This document shows, piece after piece, positions 17,230-25,226 of a stretch of 64,000 nucleotides of DNA. The stretch is from CAJCJE01 sp963818685 (GTDB lineage Bacteria; Actinomycetota; Actinomycetes; Mycobacteriales; Pseudonocardiaceae), in NCBI GenBank assembly GCA_963818685.1, contig CAWFTJ010000005.1, positions 280,539-344,538 on the forward strand. The letters run 5' to 3'. Both the position numbers and the translations under genes were made by a program. Numbering within the stretch: position 1 is the stretch's first letter; each line of letters starts with the position of its first letter. Below the pieces are notes generated by a model, which was given only the letters and a program-made list of their open reading frames with translations, had not been told where the DNA came from and did not search any database.

Positions 17230-18402
17230 TCAGGCTGCGCGCTTGAGCTTGCGCTGCACCAGCAGAAACAGGCCGCCTGCCGCGACGAGCAGGATGCCGA
17301 GGATGATCGGACCGGTCGCCGAGACACCGGTGTAGGCCAGGCCCGGCTGCTGCCCGGCCTTGGTGGCGGTGGTGCCGGTGCTCGGGGTGGTCGGCGTGGT
17401 GGCCGCGGCCTGGGTCCAGCTGGCGGTGACCTCGGTGACCTTGGTGGTCTGGCCGGCCGCGATCAGTTCCTGGCTGTTGTCAGCAGTGAAGATCATGCCA
17501 CTCGGGGCGTCGGCGGAGAGGGCAACGGAACCGGTGCCGGCTGCCGCGCTCGTGGCGACCTGGAGGTAGAACTTGGTGCGGTTGGCCAGGTCGCTGCCGG
17601 TGAGCTGCTTGCCGTGGGCGTTGACCACGGTCACGCCGCTGGGCAGCTTGGTGACGTCGAGGCCGAGGTGGGTCAGGTTGGTGCTCACGGTGAACGGCCC
17701 GACCAGCTTGCCGATCGTGCCGGTGGCCTTGTCCGGGGTGACGCTGATGGTGCCCTCGTCGATGCCGACGTTGGCCGAGCCGATCGCGTTGGTCAGGTAG
17801 TTGTACAGGCCGACCAGGTCAGCGTCTTGTCCCTGGGTATCCAGGTTCGCCGCGTCGCTGAAGTGCCAGATCGCGGCCTGGGTGCCGCTGATCGCGTCGG
17901 CGGCGGAGATGGTGTCCGGCAGTCCCGCGTTCTTCGAGAGCTGCGGTAAGTCCGTGATCGCCGGGTAGGAGTTCTGCAGGATCCAGTTGATCTTCTTGTT
18001 GTTGTCGTGGAACTTGTCGTTGTCGCGGAACGTCGAGCCCTGCCGGTCGATGAACGACGACCAGTCGCCGGCCCGTAGGGGGGCTTGGCCATTCAGGGTG
18101 GTGGTGATGTCGATGCAGTAGGCGTCGGTGACCTCGTCCGGGAAGCCGGCGCGCACGATCTGGATCTTGTTCAGTTCGCCATTGGTTGTCACCGAGCCGC
18201 CACCTTCGGCAGGTGACTTGTCCATGGTGACCGTGGTGCCCCTGCCGTCGCCACCGATGAACGTGGCGGTGCTTCCGTCGCCGGATTGCGGGTTGCCGGC
18301 GCCGCTGGTCCCGGCGGACGCGGGAAGGACGCCGATCATCAGCGCGGTCGAGACGCCGAGTACGGCGGCGCCAACGCGCACCAAGCTGGTCCGGGAAGCC
18401 AT
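17230..18402 (-). CDS. Thioester (TQXA) domain cell-wall protein
   Basis: 390 codons. Signal peptide residues 1-30 (ending LPASAG). Cys96 (DAYCIDITTT) and Gln175 in TQAAIWHF are the two residues of the TQXA/thioester domain, which in Gram-positive adhesins form an internal Cys-Gln thioester that can attach covalently to host or surface nucleophiles. After a beta-rich repeat domain and a TTPTTPSTGTTATK linker the protein ends LAYTGVSATGPIILGILLVA plus KLKRAA. This is a cell-wall sorting signal of LAXTG type for a class E-like sortase. It is probably displayed on hyphae or spores. No sortase gene lies in the window. Confidence 0.85.
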   Translation of the reverse strand: MASRTSLVRVGAAVLGVSTALMIGVLPASAGTSGAGNPQSGDGSTATFIGGDGRGTTVTMDKSPAEGGGSVTTNGELNKIQIVRAGFPDEVTDAYCIDITTTLNGQAPLRAGDWSSFIDRQGSTFRDNDKFHDNNKKINWILQNSYPAITDLPQLSKNAGLPDTISAADAISGTQAAIWHFSDAANLDTQGQDADLVGLYNYLTNAIGSANVGIDEGTISVTPDKATGTIGKLVGPFTVSTNLTHLGLDVTKLPSGVTVVNAHGKQLTGSDLANRTKFYLQVATSAAAGTGSVALSADAPSGMIFTADNSQELIAAGQTTKVTEVTASWTQAAATTPTTPSTGTTATKAGQQPGLAYTGVSATGPIILGILLVAAGGLFLLVQRKLKRAA

Positions 18403-18618
18403 GAGTCTCCTTGAAGTGTGTCGCGGCTTTTCTCCACAAAGCCGAAGCGCGGCGTCACAGTATTGGGTTGATCAAGATGACGAAGACTCAGGCCGTCGGG
18501 CCGAAAAGACGTTTGTGACCAGCGACTATTCAGAGGGCGTCGGGTACGCGGGCCTGCGCGGCCGGCCGGTAATCGGTTGACTGCGCTGCGGATGCGCTTA
18601 CCCGACAGCAACGCGGTT

Positions 18619-19575
18619 TTACGGAAAGTGGCCGGTCGCGGTGTTTCTACTGGTCGACCGTGAGAGGGTGGTCACATAAAGTGAACTATGCGCGTATTCG
18701 TTATCTGATTGTGATTGCGCGGCCCTCCCGACGACGGGCCACAGGCTCATGGCGAAAAGCACGAGCAGCGGGCCGGAACCCGGATCGGTCGCGTGACCGG
18801 TGAACAGGCCGCCGAGGTCCTGGCCGAAGATCCCGGTGAACACGGCGAGCACCATGCCGACGATCAACGCGGCCTTGCGCGTGCGCGAGTCGAAAACGCC
18901 GATACCGGCGAACACCGCGCACAGTCCGATCAGGACGGCGAAGACCAGGCCGTTGCCCGCGAAAACGCCGCCTACCGCGGAGTTCACCTCGGCGAGCCAG
19001 GCCGGCTCGTCCTGGCCGGCGTTGACCAACTGCGCAGCAGGCACGCCCGCCGCGTGGTTGAGGGGTTCGAACTCCAGTAGCGCGAGGCCGATCCAGACCA
19101 CCAGCCAGGCGTAGCGGACCCACCGTCTACAGTGGATCGCACCGCCGTCGACGACCGACGGCCACAACGCCAGGCCGAGGATCGCGTAGAGGACCGCGGC
19201 ACCGGGCGCGCCGGTGACCAGGCCGGTGCCGTCCATGCCGAGGCCGCCGAAGCCCTCGCCGACGATCCACACGCCCAACGCCCACCCGATCGACACGCCG
19301 CGCGTGATGTTCGCGGTGCGCGGCAACAGCAGACCAAGGCCGAGCGCGGCCTGAAGGGTCGCGAAGATCGTGTTGAACAGCACGGGATGCGCGAGGAGCA
19401 GGTCGGCGACGCTGAGGTTGACCGAGGTGACGGGGCCCGGCAGCCCCATGTTCGCCATGCCGAGGATGCCTTCGAAGAAGTCCCTCGTGAACATGAACGG
19501 CTGGAACTGTAGGGCCCCGTCGACGAGCCAGAGCACCCCGAGCGCGATCTCCAGGCCGCGGCGGGTGACTCTCAC
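18619..19575 (-). CDS. DoxX/TQO-like integral membrane protein
   Basis: 318 codons with about eight hydrophobic segments. RRGLEIALGVLWLVDGALQF, then FQPFMFTRDFFEGILGM and LPRTANITRGVSIGWALGVW resemble the DoxX/thiosulfate-quinone-oxidoreductase small-subunit membrane fold. The first start codon overlaps the stop of the upstream 147-residue membrane protein (19572-19575), and that in turn overlaps the cupredoxin gene, so the three are one operon. A role in copper-linked or quinone-linked redox chemistry at the membrane is inferred from that context only. Confidence 0.65.
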   Translation of the reverse strand: MRVTRRGLEIALGVLWLVDGALQFQPFMFTRDFFEGILGMANMGLPGPVTSVNLSVADLLLAHPVLFNTIFATLQAALGLGLLLPRTANITRGVSIGWALGVWIVGEGFGGLGMDGTGLVTGAPGAAVLYAILGLALWPSVVDGGAIHCRRWVRYAWLVVWIGLALLEFEPLNHAAGVPAAQLVNAGQDEPAWLAEVNSAVGGVFAGNGLVFAVLIGLCAVFAGIGVFDSRTRKAALIVGMVLAVFTGIFGQDLGGLFTGHATDPGSGPLLVLFAMSLWPVVGRAAQSQSDNEYAHSSLYVTTLSRSTSRNTATGHFP

Positions 19576-20015
19576 GCCCGCCTCAGGCCGGCCAACCCGG
19601 CCACTCCGGTGAGCGCGGCGAGCGCCACGACGCCCGCGGATTCGACCGCCAGGGTGGTCGGCACCAGGAACGCCTGCACCGACTCCTGGAAGCCGAACAG
19701 CCCGCCAGGCACCAGGATCGCGGCGACCAGCGCGGCGAGGGTGCCGAGTTCGAACAGGGCGCCGAGCAGCGCCGCGACGCCGAGGAAACGACGTGGTGCG
19801 CCGAGCACCGTGACGGTCAGGATGGCGCCGCCGATGCCGTTGAGCAGGAACAGCAGGCCGATGGTCGGCACGCCCCGATAACCGTTGAGGTAGAGGTAGA
19901 CGTGGATCCCGGCCATCGCGGCCAGCAGCCCCGCGCCGACGACGCGCAGGCCGAGGCCGAGCAGGTCACGGCCGGAGCGGGCGGCGGGCACGGCCGCGGC
20001 CTGACTAGTAGCCAC
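19572..20015 (-). CDS. Small integral membrane protein of the cupredoxin operon
   Basis: 147 codons from GTG 20015, inside the stop region of the cupredoxin gene. Four hydrophobic helices are visible (LGLRVVGAGLLAAMAGIHVY, VPTIGLLFLLNGIGGAIL, RFLGVAALLGALFELGTLAA and a C-terminal one). No named family recalled with certainty. Its overlap with genes on both sides shows translational coupling, and a function next to the cupredoxin and the DoxX-like protein in the membrane is likely. Confidence 0.7.
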   Translation of the reverse strand: MATSQAAAVPAARSGRDLLGLGLRVVGAGLLAAMAGIHVYLYLNGYRGVPTIGLLFLLNGIGGAILTVTVLGAPRRFLGVAALLGALFELGTLAALVAAILVPGGLFGFQESVQAFLVPTTLAVESAGVVALAALTGVAGLAGLRRA

Positions 20016-20580
20016 CGTAACCACCGCCGCCGCTGTTGCTCGTTGCCTGCTGGGTGGTTGCCGCCGGCTGGCTACCGCCGCCACCCGCGGCACCGCTGCC
20101 GGACACGGTGATCTTCGTGTCCATGCCGAGCGACTTGTGGCCGGGCACCGGGCAGAAGACGTCGTAGGTGCCGGCACTGAGCGTGACGGTGAGGTCGGCG
20201 GACGAGCCCGGCTGGAGGCCGCCGGTGCGCTCGCCGCTCAGGCCCGGCCCGTCGATCTCAAGGGCGTGACCGACCTGGCCCGCGTTCTTGGTGACGAAGG
20301 TGTACGTGCCCGGCGCGAACGTGCTGCTGGACAGCTCGATCTTGTATTCGGTCAGCGTGGCCGTGACCTGCGTGCCGGATGTCGAGCCCGCTGACTGACC
20401 GCTGCTGGCGGCCGTCGTCGGCGCCGAGCCGCCGCTGCTGCCGCCGGACGGGGTCGATCCGCCGGAGCCGCCGCAGGCCGCGGTCAGCAGGGCGACGCCG
20501 CCGAGCACCGCGCCTGCCACGGTCAACCGAGCCCAGTTACCGCCGGTGATGCCGTCGGCGGGGGTCGCAGAGGTCCGCAT
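20005..20580 (-). CDS. Cupredoxin-domain lipoprotein
   Basis: 191 codons. The N-terminus carries a lipobox (LLTAACGG, Cys36), then a Ser/Gly/Thr-rich linker, then a cupredoxin beta-sandwich. The type 1 copper ligands are visible: His in GQVGHALEIDG, and Cys, His and Met in YDVFCPVPGHKSLGM. It is expected to be lipid-anchored outside the membrane, carrying electrons or copper. The C-terminal tail is Gly/Gln/Tyr-rich (NSGGGGYGGY). First gene of a three-gene operon, divergent from the ECF sigma gene with 111 bp between starts, so the sigma factor may control it. Confidence 0.85.
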   Translation of the reverse strand: MRTSATPADGITGGNWARLTVAGAVLGGVALLTAACGGSGGSTPSGGSSGGSAPTTAASSGQSAGSTSGTQVTATLTEYKIELSSSTFAPGTYTFVTKNAGQVGHALEIDGPGLSGERTGGLQPGSSADLTVTLSAGTYDVFCPVPGHKSLGMDTKITVSGSGAAGGGGSQPAATTQQATSNSGGGGYGGY

Positions 20581-20691
20581 GATGTCCCTTTCGTCGTTGG
20601 TCGACTACGCCAGGTCTACGGGCGGGCTCGGCAAACGGATTGCCGTCGACGGGGGCACAATCGCGGGAATCGACACGGACGGGGACCCACC

Positions 20692-21327
20692 ATGCACTCC
20701 GAGCGAGAGGCAATCCCGCTGCCCAGTTCATCCGTAGACGATGGTGTGAGCAGGATCGGGATCCCCATCGAGCGGCTGGCGGACGAGACGCTGCTGGCCG
20801 GGCTCGCCACCGGCGACGCCGAGATCGCGGTCGCGTTCGTGCGCAGGTTCCAGCGCAAGGTCTTCGGTGTCGCGGTCGCCGTGCTCGGCGATCCGGTGCT
20901 GGCCGAGGACGTCGCCCAGCAGACCTTCGAGCGCGCGTGGAAGCACGCTGCCGTTTTCGACGCCCGCAGGGGCTCGGTGCAGGCGTGGCTGACCACGATC
21001 GCGCACAACCTGGCCATCGACATGGTGCGCGCGCGCAGGGCGACTCCGGTCGATCCGGCCGAGCTGACCACGTTGCTCGGGATGATGGTGGACACGCCGG
21101 AGCGCCAGGCCATCGCCAACGAGGCGTCCGGCGAGCTACACAGGGCGCTCGCCAGGCTGCCGCACGATCAGGCCAGGGCGGTGGTGATGGCCGGGATCTA
21201 CGGCATGACAGGCAATGAAATCGCGGATTTCGAGGGAATTCCGCTGGGCACCGCGAAAACTCGGATCAGGGCGGCGATGACGAAGCTGCGCGCGAGCTTG
21301 GTGGGAAAGCAGGCGAACGATGGCTGA
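20692..21327 (+). CDS. ECF-family RNA polymerase sigma factor
   Basis: 211 codons. Region 2 is RFQRKVFGVAVAVLGDPVLA, then EDVAQQTFERAWKHA and RRGSVQAWLTTIAHNLAIDM. Region 4 is ALARLPHDQARAVVMAGIYG, then MTGNEIADFEGIPLGTAKTR. It directs RNA polymerase to a stress or surface regulon. Its 3' end overlaps the anti-sigma gene by 8 bases (ATG at 21320), so both are translated together. The neighbours suggest the divergent cupredoxin operon as a possible target; no promoter motif was proven. Confidence 0.9.
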   Translation: MHSEREAIPLPSSSVDDGVSRIGIPIERLADETLLAGLATGDAEIAVAFVRRFQRKVFGVAVAVLGDPVLAEDVAQQTFERAWKHAAVFDARRGSVQAWLTTIAHNLAIDMVRARRATPVDPAELTTLLGMMVDTPERQAIANEASGELHRALARLPHDQARAVVMAGIYGMTGNEIADFEGIPLGTAKTRIRAAMTKLRASLVGKQANDG

Positions 21328-22120
21328 GCGCGACTGCGCACGACTGCGCGAACTCGCACCTGAGCTGGCGCTCGGCGTGCTGACCGGCGAGGAGCGCGCC
21401 GAGGCACGCAAGCATCTGGCCACCTGCCCGGAATGCCGCGAACACGTGCTCGAACTCACCTCGGTCGGCGACGGCCTGCTCGCGCTGGTGCCGGGGGCGG
21501 AACCGCCGGTCGGCTTCGAGGATCGGGTGCTCACCAGGCTGGGCATTTCCGCTGGTCAGCAGGCCGCACCTACCCAACCGATCCCGGTGGCGCAGGTGCG
21601 GGTGGCGGTAGCCACGCCGATGCCGGCGCCCACGTCGGCGCCGATGCCGCGGCAGGCACCGGTGGCGGATCTGGAGCGCGAGCGGGCCCGGCGCGGCGCG
21701 CGGCGGTGGGTGCCGATCGCCGCGGCGGCGGCCGCGATCGCGCTGGTGTTCGGCTTCGGCGGCTGGGCCATGGGCCTGAACAGCCGGAGCGGCCAGGCCA
21801 CCGCGACAGCACCGAACCCGGCGGCCACGCCGTTGTTACGGGGCACGCTGCTCAGCGCGGACCGCAAGGCCATGGGTCAGGTGTGGGCCTGGCCGGGCAG
21901 GCCGTCGTGGGTGTACATGGACGTCGAGGTCGAGCAGCACACCGGCATGAACCTCACCTGCCAGGTGCAGCGGGCCGACGGGTCCACGGTCACGATCGGC
22001 ACGTTCGCGCTGGACGACGGCTACGGCCACTGGGGCGCGCCCGCGCCGGTCGGCAAGGGCGAGAAGGCGCGCCTCGTCGACCCGGACGGTGCCGTGATCG
22101 CGAGCGCGACGCTGAGCTGA
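21320..22120 (+). CDS. Anti-sigma factor (zinc-type, RskA-like)
   Basis: 266 codons. The N-terminal ZAS motif HxxxCxxC is in ARKHLATCPECREHV, after the usual ELAPELALGVLTGEERAEA. A cytoplasmic linker is followed by one membrane helix (WVPIAAAAAAIALVFGFGGW, about residues 131-150) and an extracytoplasmic RskA-type domain (GQVWAWPGRPSWVYMDVEVE). It binds and silences the co-encoded sigma factor until a signal outside triggers release or proteolysis. A perfect hairpin follows its stop. Confidence 0.9.
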   Translation: MAERDCARLRELAPELALGVLTGEERAEARKHLATCPECREHVLELTSVGDGLLALVPGAEPPVGFEDRVLTRLGISAGQQAAPTQPIPVAQVRVAVATPMPAPTSAPMPRQAPVADLERERARRGARRWVPIAAAAAAIALVFGFGGWAMGLNSRSGQATATAPNPAATPLLRGTLLSADRKAMGQVWAWPGRPSWVYMDVEVEQHTGMNLTCQVQRADGSTVTIGTFALDDGYGHWGAPAPVGKGEKARLVDPDGAVIASATLS

Positions 22121-22142
22121 ACCCGGACGCCGGTCCGGGTTC
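22119..22142 (+). terminator. Hairpin after the anti-sigma gene
   Basis: GAACCCGGAC (22119-22128) and GTCCGGGTTC (22133-22142): ten perfect pairs, four-base loop, overlapping the stop codon. A run of T is absent, as usual in such high-GC genomes. Confidence 0.65.
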
Positions 22143-22160
22143 TTCAGCCCGTGCTCAGCC

Positions 22161-22685
22161 ATGGCTGGCATCGTCGAGTTCATGTTGAAGGCAACCAAAA
22201 CGACCATGATCGCCGGAGCGGCCGTCGTCGCGCTCATCGGAATCGGTGGTGGTGTTGCGTTCGCCACCAGCGGCAGCGCCTCGCCTACACCGACCACGCT
22301 GACCGCGGCGACCACGTCTACCGGGCCGGCCAGGTCTACCACGTCTACCGGGTCGACCGCGCACAAGCACCGCGGTCTGCTGGCCCGCACCGAGCACGGC
22401 CAGGTGACCGTACGCACCAAGACCGGTACCGAGGTGATCGACCTGCAACGCGGCCAGGTGAGCGCGGTCAGCCCGACCTCGATCACGGTCAGGAGCCAGG
22501 ACGGCTTCTCAGCGACCTACGTGGTAGACAACACGACCAAGGTGCGCAAGACCGGTCAGCGCAGCACCATCGGCAGCGTTGCCGACGGCGACAACGTGGT
22601 GATCGCGGCCGTGCACAGCGGCAACACCGACACCGCGAAGCGCATCGGTGACCACGGCGCCAAGCCGGCCCCGACCACCCACTGA
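22161..22685 (+). CDS. Small secreted protein with DUF5666-like domain
   Basis: 174 codons (an internal ATG at residue 8 may be the true start). Signal segment TTMIAGAAVVALIGIGGGVA, a Thr/Ser-rich linker, then LARTEHGQVTVRTKTGTEVI, with ITVRSQDGFSATYVVDNTTK and VADGDNVVIAAVHSGNTDTA. The pattern matches DUF5666-type secreted domains found singly in actinomycetes. Function unknown. It follows the sigma/anti-sigma pair after the hairpin, so it may have its own promoter. Confidence 0.65.
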   Translation: MAGIVEFMLKATKTTMIAGAAVVALIGIGGGVAFATSGSASPTPTTLTAATTSTGPARSTTSTGSTAHKHRGLLARTEHGQVTVRTKTGTEVIDLQRGQVSAVSPTSITVRSQDGFSATYVVDNTTKVRKTGQRSTIGSVADGDNVVIAAVHSGNTDTAKRIGDHGAKPAPTTH

Positions 22686-22712
22686 GCCAGCTACGACTGA
22701 CCCCCGTGACGC

Positions 22713-22735
22713 TGACCCCCGTGACGCGGGGGTCA
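22713..22735. terminator. Bidirectional terminator between convergent genes
   Basis: TGACCCCCG (22713-22721) pairs with CGGGGGTCA (22727-22735), five-base loop. The arm sequence CTGACCCCCGTGACG is also present as a tandem copy from 22698. The hairpin sits between the convergent secreted-protein gene and the WS/DGAT gene and overlaps the latter's stop codon. Confidence 0.7.
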
Positions 22736-24100
22736 GTCGCGTCGCGGCTCCAGTTCGGCCAGCGAGTCCTCCAGGTAGGTGAGCAGCCGCTGGAGGTGCG
22801 GCACGTTGCGCCGGCATCCGGTCAGGCCGAAGTGCAGCCGGCCCGCGTACGTGGTCACGGTGATGTTCAGGGCCTGGCCGTCGAGCACGATCGACATCGG
22901 GTACACGCCCTGCATGCGCGAGCCGTTCCAGTAGAGCTCCTGGTCAGGGCCGGGCACGTTGGAGATGATCACGTTGAACGGCGGCCGGGTGCGGTCGACG
23001 AAGCCGGGGATCGGGGACAGGCCGAGCGGCGCGATGGTCAGCGCGGAGAGCGTGAGGATCTGGAGCGGGGTGCGCCCGGACAGGCCCTGTTTGGCCGCGC
23101 CGATGGATTCCTGGATGCGTCTCATTCTGGTCACCGGGTCGGCCTCGTCGGTGGCCAGGTCGCAGAGGGTGAAGCCGATGGCGTTGCCCGAGTCGGTGCC
23201 GTTCGAGCTGATCTGCCGTGCGCGCAACGAAACCGGCACGGCCGCGACAAGGCCCTGCGCGGGCAGGGCGTCCATTTCCATCAGGTAGCGACGCAGCGCG
23301 CCGGCGGACATGGCCAGCACGAAGTCGTTGAGGGTGGCGTTGTGCAGGGCGCGGGCCCGCGCGATCCGGTCCAGCGCCCAGTCCTGGGCGGCGAAGCGCC
23401 GCGCGCCGGTGATGCTGCCGTTGAGCATGGTTTTCGGCGCCTGGAAGGGAAGTTTGCGTTCCGGCTCGGACAGCCCCTTGGTCACCGTGTCGGCCAGCAT
23501 GCCCGGCACACCCGCCACGTCCTCGACCAACTGCCTGATCTGCTGGCCCAGGCTGCGCGCGACCCTGGTGTCCGAGGATGTGCGCGGCTGCTCGGGCAGC
23601 GCGAACACTCCGGGCATGCCGGCCAGTTCGGGATTGTCGGACAGGGCGCGTTCCATCCAGCGCAGGGCCGACACGCCGTCAAGCACGGCGTGGTGCACCT
23701 TGGTGTAGACCGCGTACCGGTTGCCTTCGAGTCCCTCGATCAGGTGCAGTTCCCAGAGCGGGCGATGCCGGTCGAGCAGGGTGCCGTGTAAGCGGGAGAC
23801 CAGCGCGAGCAGTTCCCGCACCCGACCCGGCCTCGGCAGCGCGGAGAAGCGCACGTGGTACTCAAGGTCGATGTCGTCCTCCTGGCGCCACGACCACTGG
23901 CCGAGGCTGGTCAGCGCGCGGACCGGCTTGCGAAGGAAGACCTCGTGCACGTGGGTCGACTCGACGAGCCGCCGGTACACACCGTTGAGGTAGTCCGGCC
24001 CTGCGCCCTCCGGCAACTCGAACAGTTGCAGGCCGCCGACGTGCATCGGATGCTCGCGGGTCTCCGCGATCAGGAACATCGAATCGGTCACCGGCATCAT
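22733..24100 (-). CDS. Wax ester synthase / diacylglycerol acyltransferase
   Basis: About 455 codons from ATG 24100 (MMPVTDSMFLIAETREHPMH); GTG 24112, with GAAGGG before it, is an alternative, and the frame stays open to 24205. The catalytic HHxxxDG is TKVHHAVLDGVSALRWM. PLWELHLIEGL and the late NVIISNVPGP / GQALNITVTTYAG are family marks. It esterifies acyl-CoA to diacylglycerol or long-chain alcohols, building storage lipid at the membrane. Divergent from a methyltransferase gene. Confidence 0.92.
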   Translation of the reverse strand: MMPVTDSMFLIAETREHPMHVGGLQLFELPEGAGPDYLNGVYRRLVESTHVHEVFLRKPVRALTSLGQWSWRQEDDIDLEYHVRFSALPRPGRVRELLALVSRLHGTLLDRHRPLWELHLIEGLEGNRYAVYTKVHHAVLDGVSALRWMERALSDNPELAGMPGVFALPEQPRTSSDTRVARSLGQQIRQLVEDVAGVPGMLADTVTKGLSEPERKLPFQAPKTMLNGSITGARRFAAQDWALDRIARARALHNATLNDFVLAMSAGALRRYLMEMDALPAQGLVAAVPVSLRARQISSNGTDSGNAIGFTLCDLATDEADPVTRMRRIQESIGAAKQGLSGRTPLQILTLSALTIAPLGLSPIPGFVDRTRPPFNVIISNVPGPDQELYWNGSRMQGVYPMSIVLDGQALNITVTTYAGRLHFGLTGCRRNVPHLQRLLTYLEDSLAELEPRRD

Positions 24101-24240
24101 CGCGCTGACCACCTGCCCTTCGTGCGGAAAGCGTAGTTGCTTGATCGGCAATTGCCGAGTGCTGCGTCGCGTTCCCAGGTCGGGATATGGTCCGACGAGC
24201 CGCACGGATTTCGGCGGAGTGCACAGCGAGGAGGCATCCG

Positions 24241-25032
24241 GTGAGCGAGATCGACAAGCCGAACGCTGCCCGCATCTACGACTACATGCTCGGCGGCAGC
24301 CACAACTTCGAGGTGGACCGCAAGTTCGCCGACGACATGATGGCCGCGACCAACTCGACGCCGCGTTCGTACCGGATGAATCGTTCCTTCCTGCGCCGCG
24401 CGGTCCGCTTCATGGTTGACAACGGCATCGACCAGTTCCTCGATCTCGGCTCCGGCATCCCGACCGTTGGCAACGTGCACGAGGTCGCGCAGTCGATCAA
24501 CCCGGATGTCCGGGTTGTGTACGTGGACAACGAGCAGGTCGCGGTGTCGCATTCGCGACGGATGCTCGCCGACAACCCGAACGCGATCATCATCGATGCC
24601 GATCTGCGGGACACCCGCGCGGTGCTCGGCCACCCGGAAACCCAGCGGATGCTCGACTTCAGCAGGCCGGTCGGCCTGCTGATGGTGGCGATCTTCCACT
24701 TCATCCCGGATCGCGACCGCCCGATCGAGATCGTGGCCAGGTATCGCGAGGCACTGCGTGGCGGTGGCTATCTCGCCATGTCCCACTTCACCGGCGACGA
24801 CAGGGCCATCACCTCAGCCACGCTGGGCGCGCAGTGGTACCAGCAGACCGCGAATCCGCTGATCATGCGCACCAGAACCGAGTTCGAGGCGCTGCTGACC
24901 GACGTCGAGCTGGTGCCGCCCGGAGTGACCTGGGTGCAGCAGTGGCACCCGGACAACAGCGAACCGGAGCTGGCCATCCCCTCGGAATCGGCGATCTACG
25001 CTGCGGTCGGCCGGATCCCCTCGGTCCGCTGA
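24241..25032 (+). CDS. SAM-dependent methyltransferase (DUF574 type)
   Basis: 263 codons from GTG 24241, well supported by GAGGAGG about 8 bases upstream. PNAARIYDYMLGGSHNFEVD near the N-terminus is the signature of the actinomycete DUF574/PF04672 methyltransferases, which are very abundant in this group. The SAM site is FLDLGSGIPTVGNVHEVA, followed by VYVDNEQVAVSHSRRML. The substrate is unknown. Cytoplasmic. About 130 bp separate it from the divergent WS/DGAT start. Confidence 0.88.
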   Translation: MSEIDKPNAARIYDYMLGGSHNFEVDRKFADDMMAATNSTPRSYRMNRSFLRRAVRFMVDNGIDQFLDLGSGIPTVGNVHEVAQSINPDVRVVYVDNEQVAVSHSRRMLADNPNAIIIDADLRDTRAVLGHPETQRMLDFSRPVGLLMVAIFHFIPDRDRPIEIVARYREALRGGGYLAMSHFTGDDRAITSATLGAQWYQQTANPLIMRTRTEFEALLTDVELVPPGVTWVQQWHPDNSEPELAIPSESAIYAAVGRIPSVR

Positions 25033-25184
25033 CCGCTTCCAGGCCGCCGAAATGTAACTGGAGCACCGCTCAACTTACAGTTCTTCCAGAAAAACAAGAG
25101 GCTGACGGTCACGATTCAGCAACGGTGACCCGCGATGCCTTGGGGTCAGCGGATTCCTGGCCGTAACGTCGTGGCCACCAAACC

Positions 25185-25196
25185 GTAAGCGCTTAC
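25185..25196. promoter_or_regulatory. LacI-type operator GTAAGCGCTTAC
   Basis: A perfect 12-bp palindrome with central CG, typical of LacI-family operators, 31 bp before the LacI gene and in the only sizeable gap upstream of the seven-gene operon. CTTACAGTT continues from it; a similar CTTACAGTT lies at 25074. Likely the autoregulatory site. Confidence 0.7.
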
Positions 25197-25226
25197 AGTT
25201 TTTTCTGGGCGCGGAATGGGGTGTCG

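Noticed and set aside
24101..24205. Longer WS/DGAT start at 24205
   Set aside because: The added 35 residues are arginine-rich and run into the divergent methyltransferase promoter; the family core starts at MPVTDSMF.
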